Below are positions 58,273 to 64,000 of a DNA stretch of 64,000 nt, one piece after another. Below the pieces are notes generated by a model. That model was given only the letters and a program-made list of their open reading frames with translations, made no database searches and was not told where the DNA came from. Source of the DNA: an uncultured Acetatifactor sp. (GTDB lineage: Bacteria; Bacillota; Clostridia; Lachnospirales; Lachnospiraceae); contig CAJTSE010000021.1 in the NCBI GenBank assembly GCA_910578815.1, positions 3,999-67,998 on the forward strand. Reading direction: 5' to 3'. Numbering within the stretch: position 1 is the first letter of the stretch; each line of letters begins with the position of its first letter. Made by a program: the position numbers and the translations under genes.

Positions 58273-58614
58273 TCATTCCGTACCGCCCTCGCTTTCATTT
58301 TCGGCATTGGGGAGAGTGGATTGTGGGGGAGTGGTTTCTCGGCTTTCCGCTTTGATTTTAGATATAATCTGCTGACACTCCCTTGTCTGCAATGCAACCG
58401 ACAAGATACGGTTTAACTCGCCCTCGTCATAGCGGTAGCAGTCGGGGAAATACTTCACAATGATACCGCCCATGATGTACTTGTGGTGGTTCTCGGCTTT
58501 GCGTTTTTTCTCGTTCTGTTTTTTCTTTTCGTTGGCTACACGCTGTTGCGCCTGTTTCAATGCCTGCAATGCCTTTTCTAAGTTTTTGCTTGTGTCATTC
58601 TTGCTCTCAATCAT
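58273..58614 (-). CDS. DUF3847 family protein of mobilizable elements
   Basis: A 113-residue charged protein. An N-terminal coiled coil (KALQALKQAQQRVANEKKKQ, about 15-35) is followed by KRKAENHHKYIMGGIIVKYFP, the signature of DUF3847 proteins that normally precede the relaxase gene and resemble MobC accessory factors. Here its stop overlaps an ATG at 58276, but the ORF that follows runs into R2 and does not look like a relaxase. GAGGT lies upstream of its ATG. Confidence 0.85.
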   Translation of the reverse strand: MIESKNDTSKNLEKALQALKQAQQRVANEKKKQNEKKRKAENHHKYIMGGIIVKYFPDCYRYDEGELNRILSVALQTRECQQIISKIKAESRETTPPQSTLPNAENESEGGTE

Positions 58615-58661
58615 TTCTGATACCTCATTCTTTCTGTGCTGTGTTGATAGTTTCTGAAAAT

Positions 58662-58701
58662 AAAAAAGGTAGCTGATTGTCTGTTAAGATAATCGCTACC
58701 T
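58662..58701 (-). terminator. Terminator of the beta-lactamase gene
   Basis: Stem AGGTAGC(GATT)...(AATC)AGCTACCT-type, 7 + 4 bp, followed by T6 on the minus strand. Its upstream half and the next 16 bases are repeated at the right end of R1. Confidence 0.8.
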
Positions 58702-58717
58702 AAAGGTAAACAATATT
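58694..58717. repeat. 24-bp direct repeat, copy matching 55779-55802
   Basis: Identical 24 bases beginning CGCTACCTAAAGGTAAACAA occur here and at the R1 end, in the same orientation. They enclose the TetR/hydrolase/KTR/R2/DUF3847 segment. Confidence 0.9.
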
Positions 58718-58742
58718 ACATTTTGTATAAATTTATTATTTT

Positions 58743-59657
58743 CTATACCTCATTACTTAAAATACTGATTGCTATTTCCTTTGCCTTATTTCCTGATACT
58801 ACTTCTCTATTTTGCATATCATCAAGATAAATTGCAAAGTAAATTTTATTATCACTTTTTTCAATATAGCCAACAAACCATGCTTTACCGTCAGTTCCCG
58901 AACCTGTTTTTCCATACAAAGAACCATTATCAAGTTCTGCTATATACATAATATTTTTTAATTCTTCCAAATTGTCAGTACTAAAATTATTCTTACTGCC
59001 AAAAATATAGTTCAGCATAACTACTTGTTGTTTTGGAGAAATTTCTAACGATGATTCTAACCAAAATCCATTAAGCTCTGGCAATGAATTAGTTTCACTT
59101 CCGTTCCATTCGGATATATCACAATTTCCATACTGTATTTCTTTCAGCATAGCATGAATATTTTCTTGACCAACCATATCTACAACTTGCCGAAAATACC
59201 ATACACATGAAGTTTCAAATGCTTCTTTTAAGGTTAAATTTGAATTCCATGTGTCAATGGGGTATTTTACACCACTATATTCCATTGTGAAAGTTTGGTT
59301 TTCAAGCACATTATTTTCCAAACCTGCCAATGCAGATATAATCTTGAATGTTGACAACGGCGAAACTTGCTTTTCACATTTCTCTTTGCCGTAAAGAAAA
59401 TATGTGTCTGATGATTCATCATACATTACAGCACAACCGCTAATTCCTTGAAAGTAATCAGAATAATCAACAATATTATCTGTCACAATAGGTGTTTCAT
59501 TTTCTTTAACGGTTTCCGTACTCTGTATACTTTGGTTTTCTTCTGTTTGCTGTTCTGTCGTAATAGCATTATCCTGTTGCTGTTCACTATTCATCTTTGA
59601 ACAACCTGCAAGCATAACAGATAATAGCACTATCACTATACCTTTGGCTTTTTTCAT
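58743..59657 (-). CDS. Class D beta-lactamase (OXA/BlaR-sensor-like), lipoprotein
   Basis: A 304-residue secreted protein. Signal peptide with lipobox VMLAGC (Cys at about residue 19), a Gln/Glu-rich linker (20-60), then a penicillin-recognising domain. Motifs in order: STFK (active Ser and carbamylatable Lys), SCV in ETSCVWYF (SxV), YGN in IQYGNCDIS, and KTGSG in LYGKTGSGTDGKAWFVGY. It should hydrolyse or at least bind beta-lactams at the cell surface; a BlaR1-like sensor is unlikely since no membrane protease part is present. AT-rich compared with the core. AGAGGAGG precedes the ATG; the promoter is not clear. Confidence 0.88.
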   Translation of the reverse strand: MKKAKGIVIVLLSVMLAGCSKMNSEQQQDNAITTEQQTEENQSIQSTETVKENETPIVTDNIVDYSDYFQGISGCAVMYDESSDTYFLYGKEKCEKQVSPLSTFKIISALAGLENNVLENQTFTMEYSGVKYPIDTWNSNLTLKEAFETSCVWYFRQVVDMVGQENIHAMLKEIQYGNCDISEWNGSETNSLPELNGFWLESSLEISPKQQVVMLNYIFGSKNNFSTDNLEELKNIMYIAELDNGSLYGKTGSGTDGKAWFVGYIEKSDNKIYFAIYLDDMQNREVVSGNKAKEIAISILSNEV

Positions 59658-59724
59658 GTTACCTCCTCTTATATATCCAACTGCTATGTAACTTTTTCAT
59701 ATTATCATATACCCACTTATATTT

Positions 59725-60018
59725 CTATAAAAAAATCCTTAATATTTTTCCTTTATTTCTCTCAATCATCATCTGCCTTGCCCGTTCCCTCTGTTCGGTG
59801 CTGACTGCCCTCGGCTTGCGGTAACTGACGTGTGACTTCGGAAAGGAATAGGTCTTAGATACCTCGTCCTGCCCTGTCAGCTTGTATGTGTCGGGAAAAT
59901 CGGCAACAAGTGTGTCAAGTTTCCGCATGACTGCCTTATCCCTTGTGTAGAGGGTGGCGTTCTGTTCTCCTGCATTGTAATTAACAATCGTTTCCTGCTC
60001 GTATCGTGAAAGTTTCAT
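59725..60018 (-). CDS. Small element-encoded protein, unknown function
   Basis: A 97-residue basic protein beginning MKLSRYEQETIVNYNAGEQN, with VSYRKPRAVSTEQRERARQMM near the end. I recognise it as a type commonly carried by Firmicutes mobilizable elements but know no function. Its ATG overlaps the stop of the upstream gene (ATGA), so the two are translated together. Confidence 0.75.
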   Translation of the reverse strand: MKLSRYEQETIVNYNAGEQNATLYTRDKAVMRKLDTLVADFPDTYKLTGQDEVSKTYSFPKSHVSYRKPRAVSTEQRERARQMMIERNKGKILRIFL

Positions 60019-60623
60019 AGTGCCATATCCCCCTTTCCCTTGTTGTGGGTTCTGTGCTGTTTTCCCTCGGTAACTGTCAGCTTTTTTGCCTGCTCCTTTG
60101 CTCTTGCTAACCTTGTCTTTATGGAATGGTCACGCTCGGTCAGTTTCCATTTTTTGGTGGTGGCAGTCAGTTCCGCACACGTTTTTTCTGACAGGGCATT
60201 TAATTTCTTCAAAGTATCACTTACTATCTGCTTTGTGTCACTGTCCTTTATCTGCGGAAGAATAGCGGAAAGACTGGCGCACGTTTCCGCTTTGCTCCGC
60301 TCCCCAAACTGATAGATTAGATTGATTTCATCAGCGTTAAAAGGTATCTGAAAATTTGCACCCTCACATAAACGCTCCACACCCACGCACTTAGGGAGAT
60401 TTCCTGTCAGTTCGTAATTATCCCTTGCTGTGATTGTTCCATGATTGTCGGTCTGCCTTACCTCGACTTCGCACTGGCTTTTCTGCTCCAATACAAGCCA
60501 CTGGTATTTGTCGCTTTCTTTGGTGAATACGGTCTGATGCGCATTGGAATGTGTTTTGTTACGGACATATTTATCGTTGGTACTGTAATAATCTAAAATC
60601 TGCTGTTCCTGCTTTTTGTTCAT
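60015..60623 (-). CDS. Element-encoded protein, unknown function
   Basis: A 202-residue soluble protein with many Lys, Thr and Glu and a basic C-terminus (TRLARAKEQAKKLTVTEGKQ). No known catalytic motif. It starts MNKKQEQQILDYYSTNDKYV, with AGGAGGG upstream, and is coupled to the following small gene. Such pairs accompany serine recombinases in mobilizable elements; a role in transfer or regulation is a guess. Confidence 0.7.
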   Translation of the reverse strand: MNKKQEQQILDYYSTNDKYVRNKTHSNAHQTVFTKESDKYQWLVLEQKSQCEVEVRQTDNHGTITARDNYELTGNLPKCVGVERLCEGANFQIPFNADEINLIYQFGERSKAETCASLSAILPQIKDSDTKQIVSDTLKKLNALSEKTCAELTATTKKWKLTERDHSIKTRLARAKEQAKKLTVTEGKQHRTHNKGKGDMAL

Positions 60624-60777
60624 GGTCTTTACCCTCCTATGATACGGATTGATTGATTTCGTTGCTGATATATGATTTTCTTACGGTAATTTTCGGGAGA
60701 TTCGATTGCGGAATACTGTTGTTGGGTATTTTCACCTGTGGAAATAGGAGTTCATTTCTTACGGTAATTACCGCATG
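60624..60777. other. Intergenic region with repeated TTCTTACGGTAATT
   Basis: TTCTTACGGTAATT occurs near 60672 and again near 60755; the second copy completes a 12-base palindrome CGGTAATTACCG (60762-60773). These could be operators or promoter parts for the gene pair downstream. Confidence 0.5.
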
Positions 60778-60813
60778 AAAAAAGACTATAACCGTCACTG
60801 TCATAGCCTTTTC
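60778..60813 (-). terminator. Terminator after the serine recombinase
   Basis: Stem AAAAGGCTATGAC against GGTTATAGTCTTTT (13 bp with G-T pairs) followed by T-run on the minus strand. Confidence 0.8.
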
Positions 60814-60826
60814 TAAATAAATTATT

Positions 60827-62712
60827 TTAAATTGCCGCCTGATTGCCCGCCCTCGGTATGTTCGGTACTCCTACATGAAAATATATGCCCTTTTCCCTGT
60901 CCTCGGCTCTTATCTGCTCTTTTTGGCTGTCAATCTGCGCCTTTTTCTTGGCTTTGGTGCGTTCCTCATATTCTTTCTGTTTCCCGTTGGCTTTCCGTTT
61001 CAGATAATTTTGGTGCAGTCTGTCCTTTCTTGCCTCTTTCTTCCGCATTTCTTCCAGTTCTTCGGGTGTCGGCTCTTTCTCCGCCATAGTCGGCGGTATG
61101 TATTCCCCGATAAAGTAAAATAAATCTCTATCTTCTGTGTGGTGTCTGCGCTCCCTTTGCGGTCACGTTCATGCACGACTATTTTCTCCACAAACTCATT
61201 CAACATTACCGTTGACATTTCCTCTGCGTTGCTGTACCTCTCAACTAATTTTAGGAAACGTGCGGCGGATTTGCGGTCATTTTCATACTGTGCCTGTTCC
61301 GTTTTGTAACTGTCCAATTCGCTCTGCAACTGTTCCTGCTCGCCCTCATACTGGTTGTAGAGCATGGTATAACGCTTGTCTGACAGTTTCCCCAATGCGT
61401 TGTCCTCATAAATCTTTGCAATCAGCATTTCCAGTTCCCCGATACGCTTTTCACATACCACCATGCGTTTCTTCTGTTCCGTAAAGTCTACGGTCTGCCT
61501 GTCCTCGATATGCGACTGTATTTCTTCCGCAAAACGCTCTTTATCAAAATTAGCGTACTTGACAACTTCCCTAATCGTTTTTGTCGCTATCTCCATGACG
61601 TGATCCGCTTTGATACGGTGCGCCGACTGGCACAATGTCCCGACTGGCTGTTTCGCATAATTTCCGCATACATACATGGGAACACGCTTTCCATTGTTTA
61701 CCCTGTGGACATACATCTTGCCGCCGCAATCAGCGCAATACATCAATCCTGTGAGCGGGTGTGCTTCGCCCCAACCATCGGGATAACGCTTTACCTGTCC
61801 TCTGATGCGCTGTACGTTGTCAAAGGTTTCTTGGTCGATAATCGGCGCATGGGTGTCCTCAAAGATTAACCACTGGTCTTTATCTACATAATGGCTCTTT
61901 TTATCCTTGAAATGCTTGCGTGTCTTGAAATTTACCGTATGCCCTAAGTATTCATGTTTCTGTAAGATATGCGCTATGGTGGAACTCGTCCATTTGTAGG
62001 GATATTTAATCTCCCTGTTCTGCCACAATCCCACGCCCAACTGCGCTTGGTGGTAGGCAGGAATGGGGATATGCTCGGCTGTGAACTGCGTTGCAATCTG
62101 ATACGGACCGTAACCCTCCAAAGTCATTCGGAATATCCGTCTGACAATGGGTGCTGCCACTTCATCAATTACCCATTGGTTTTTATCTTCGCTGTCTTTC
62201 AGATAACCGTATGGCGGACTGCTCGCAACGTGCTTTCCGCTCTCGCCTTTTGCCTTAAAGGTGGACTTGATTTTCTTGCTGATGTCCTTTGCATAGTATT
62301 CGTTGATCACGTCACGGAACGGAAGGAAATCATCATCAAAGCCCGAACCTGTATCAACACCCTCGTTGACCGCAATCAGCCTTACATTTGCCCTGCGCAA
62401 CTGTTCCCGCAACATTCCCATCTGCACATAATTTCTTCCCAGCCGGCTCATGTCTTTCACAATGATTGTTCCGATATTTCCCTTTTCAACTTCGACAAGC
62501 ATGGCTTGCAGTCCCTCACGCTCAAAGGTCGTGCCGGAGATACCGTCATCAACGTAGAACTGGCAGTTCAGAAAACCGTTGCACTTTGCATAATCTATCA
62601 GCATGGTTTTCTGCGTGCTGATACTCATGCTCTCGTTGTTTGTGCCATCGTCTTTGGAAAGCCTGCAATATAAAGCAGTGATTTTGTCGTTATTCAGTTT
62701 TGCCCTTTTCAT
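60827..62712 (-). pseudogene. Large serine recombinase, frameshifted in the C-terminal domain
   Basis: Resolvase domain with the catalytic Ser at about residue 19 (LYCRLSKDDG) and KDMSRLGRNYVQMG; recombinase domain (PPYGYLKDSED...); zinc ribbon CADCGG...CGNY; coiled coil; and a DUF4368-like end. The frame runs to KIEIYF and then continues out of frame to a stop near 61000, while the expected remainder (FIGEYIPPTMAEKEPTPEEL...) lies in another frame to 60827. Adding one T to the T4 run at 61117-61120 (minus strand) restores IEIYFYFIGEYIPP. Such enzymes excise and integrate elements. ATG at 62712 follows AAGGAGG. Confidence 0.88.
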
Positions 62713-62782
62713 GTCGTCCTCCTTGATGAAAAGGGACTTCCTCAACTCCTATTATACTATATTCCCTTTTCCGTTTCCAGTG

Positions 62783-62956
62783 CTAATTTGCGTTGTTTTC
62801 CGCTATCTCCTTAACCTTTTTTGTTATCTGTTCCTCGGCTATCCGCTTGAATACCGTTTCCATTTTTTCAGTGCCTACATAGTGCCTTTCCACGATTATT
62901 TTTGTGGGTGGGTGCTGTCGGGTGGCTCTTTGCCGTGTGTTGCTGTCTTTGCTCAT
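62783..62956 (-). CDS. tnpW: TnpW-like transposon-encoded protein
   Basis: A 57-residue basic protein (MSKDSNTRQRATRQHPP... then YVGTEKMETVFKRIAEEQI). The VFKRIAEEQ core and the position just before a serine recombinase are those of TnpW proteins of Tn4451-type elements. AAAGGAG lies 8 bases before the ATG. It may help the recombinase; no experimentally defined role is visible from sequence. Confidence 0.8.
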   Translation of the reverse strand: MSKDSNTRQRATRQHPPTKIIVERHYVGTEKMETVFKRIAEEQITKKVKEIAENNAN

Positions 62957-62974
62957 AAATCTGCTCCTTTACAA

Positions 62975-63009
62975 TAAAATAGAGCGCATAGACTGTTTCT
63001 ATACGCTCT
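62975..63009 (-). terminator. Terminator between the P-loop gene and tnpW
   Basis: Arms AGAGCG.ATAG and CTAT.CGCTCT with ATTTTATTG after them on the minus strand. It ends the P-loop gene transcript, or attenuates tnpW. Confidence 0.75.
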
Positions 63010-63075
63010 GACGCTGTGTTTTATATTACTTATTCAGTTGTGATTGTGGTAATGGTTGTTTAGACAAATTGTAAT

Positions 63076-63564
63076 TTATTGGTGTGGTTTATACCAAATA
63101 TCTATTTCTTCTTTTTCTGGAATTTCAAACAGAGAAGAAACTTTATTTAGTAATCCCTCATCAACATAAAAACTTGATCCGCCATTTCCAGATATGACTT
63201 CATTATTTCTTTTTTCAATATTTTCATACCAAGTCTTATCATCAATATCAATATAATGCATTTCTACCAAAACCCCATTATTTTCTCCATATCTTTTTAT
63301 TTCTTTCCTATTTTCTTTTGTCCAAAATCCCCAATCTAAAATTACAGTGCATCCTGCATTTACAATCTCCACTGCTTTTTTTCTTAAATATAAATTAACT
63401 CTTCTAGCAAATTCATCATAACCTTCACCTTGTTGATTATTTGTTAAATCATAGGTTACTTCATCTGTAGATAAAATCACAGCATGCTCTTGTTCTTTTA
63501 ATCGATTAGCATAATATGTTTTACCACAACCAATCTTTCCACATATACAAAGTAATTTTGCCAT
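63076..63564 (-). CDS. P-loop kinase/ATPase (AAA_33-like), cargo gene
   Basis: A 162-residue protein with Walker A GKIGCGKT at about residues 9-16, a conserved ILDWGFW (about 74-80) after strand 3, and basic helix KENRKEIKRYGE. This is the pattern of small P-loop kinases related to zeta toxins, chloramphenicol phosphotransferases and similar enzymes that phosphorylate small molecules. The substrate is unknown; resistance or defence is possible. Strikingly AT-rich, pointing to separate acquisition. ATG at 63564 has GAGG 7 bases upstream. Confidence 0.75.
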   Translation of the reverse strand: MAKLLCICGKIGCGKTYYANRLKEQEHAVILSTDEVTYDLTNNQQGEGYDEFARRVNLYLRKKAVEIVNAGCTVILDWGFWTKENRKEIKRYGENNGVLVEMHYIDIDDKTWYENIEKRNNEVISGNGGSSFYVDEGLLNKVSSLFEIPEKEEIDIWYKPHQ

Positions 63565-63858
63565 AGCACACCTCACTTACAAATTTCGATTGTGATTTAA
63601 TGATTTTTAAGGGAAATATCAGCTGTTATAATTTGTTATTAAAATCTCCGCTAACCCTTGAAAACACTAAGTTTATCGCAGGTGAACTTTCCCTTATCAT
63701 TTCCCTTGTGTTATATCTTCCCACAGGGTATTACAAACCCTGATAAGGGAAAAAATGAGGGAAACAAAATCACATAAAACATTATAACACAAAATATACG
63801 GGAATTGGTAAACTGATTGAAATGCTTTCAAAAAATCTACGAAAAGAGGACAGATAAA
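63565..63858. other. Intergenic region with AAGGGAAA-type repeats
   Basis: Copies of TAAGGGAAA occur at 63608-63616, inverted at 63688-63696 and 63699-63707 (approximately), and again at 63744-63752; TTTCCCTTATCA (63688-63699) and TGATAAGGGAAA (63741-63752) form a perfect 12-base inverted repeat. No T-run follows. It lies between divergent element genes and could be an operator, a recombinase arm site or a replication iteron region. Confidence 0.5.
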
Positions 63859-64000
63859 ATGAATATGATTTATGCAACATACAATATCCGCCATAACAGC
63901 ATTGACGTATTCACCTATGCAGGCTACTTTTTACGGATAGACTGTAATAAAGCAGAAGAAGGATTGAAAACTACTCCCTGCTCTGAATGTGCCTTAAATG
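63859..64000 (+). CDS. Element gene of unknown function, N-terminal part
   Basis: An ORF beginning MNMIYATYNIRHNSIDVFTY with AAAGAGGACAG before the ATG runs off the window end (47 codons visible). It continues AGYFLRIDCNKAEEGLKTTP. It resembles small proteins found on Firmicutes conjugative elements, but I cannot assign a function. A second ATG at 63865 is possible. Confidence 0.65.
   Translation, partial: MNMIYATYNIRHNSIDVFTYAGYFLRIDCNKAEEGLKTTPCSECALN

Larger units (their letters stand above)
55611..64000. mobile_element. Integrated mobilizable element with resistance and accessory cargo (right end outside window)
   Basis: From about 55.6 kb the content changes from core metabolism to element genes: large serine recombinase, tnpW, DUF3847 protein, two small element-specific proteins, cargo (TetR/hydrolase, KTR protein, class D beta-lactamase, P-loop kinase) and repeated hairpin-rich segments. 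Base composition also changes; the beta-lactamase and P-loop genes are clearly AT-richer than the core. The left boundary lies between 55520 and 55611. No relaxase or conjugation genes are in the window. The recombinase is frameshifted, so the element may be stuck unless another copy helps. Confidence 0.8.

Overview
The window looks like a chromosome segment of a spore-forming gut member of the Lachnospiraceae (Clostridia). It carries sporulation genes (sigH, an alpha/beta-type spore protein, spoIIM), a single clpP-clpX pair behind tig, an MEP-pathway isoprenoid route (ispF, dxr), Gram-positive promoter and LexA-box signals, and strong AGGAGG-type ribosome sites. I saw no rRNA, tRNA or CRISPR array. 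Most of 1-55.5 kb is ordinary core genome. From about 55.6 kb to the right edge lies an integrated mobilizable element with accessory cargo.

Layout, core part. 1-5.98 kb (minus): start of an RND efflux gene, then the operon cysE-cysS-mrnC-(unknown)-rlmB-sigH behind a T-box leader with a plausible cysteine specifier. 6.1-10.9 kb (plus): OmpR-type regulator, histidine kinase and a MacB/FtsX-type ABC transporter. 10.9-11.25 kb: a probable type I toxin-antitoxin locus with a 28-residue holin-like toxin. 11.3-13.86 kb (minus): ispF and a DEAD-box helicase whose short leader has an early terminator overlapping a small ORF. 14-17 kb: AraC regulator, mntP behind a yybP-ykoY-type manganese riboswitch, and a GH105 hydrolase. 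17.4-21.7 kb (minus): ABC exporter pair, TraX-like membrane protein, and a response regulator with a degenerate receiver. 22-27.7 kb (minus): tig, clpP, clpX, engB and an AI-2E-family transporter. 27.7-31.6 kb: a membrane-anchored putative glycosidase, a spore protein gene and a fructose-6-phosphate aldolase.

31.6-40.8 kb (minus) is a long run: polysaccharide deacetylase, bactofilin, pyrH, frr, uppS, cdsA, dxr, rseP, then a degenerate PP2C-like protein and a Ser/Thr kinase. It links mRNA/ribosome turnover, undecaprenyl and phospholipid precursors, and intramembrane proteolysis, so the phosphosignalling pair may act on the envelope. 40.8-49.2 kb: DAHP synthase and a GNAT acetyltransferase (plus), then spoIIM, a Nudix hydrolase, an aminotransferase, rny, recX and recA (minus), the last with two LexA boxes. 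49.5-55.5 kb (minus): diguanylate cyclase, an AgrCA-type pair, a DUF1266-like lipoprotein and a small membrane protein.

Mobile part (55.6-64 kb): TetR repressor and alpha/beta hydrolase, a cysteine-rich KTR-type protein, a DUF3847 protein, a class D beta-lactamase lipoprotein, two element-specific small proteins, a large serine recombinase with a one-base frameshift in its C-terminal domain, tnpW, a P-loop kinase and the start of another element gene. No relaxase gene is present where one would be expected. Two copies of a hairpin-rich repeat with co-varying stems bracket the TetR/hydrolase/KTR cargo. A second repeat family (elements A and B, about 175-210 bp, ends related to CAGTTCAGC) sits in core intergenic regions at 17.2 and 26.0 kb.
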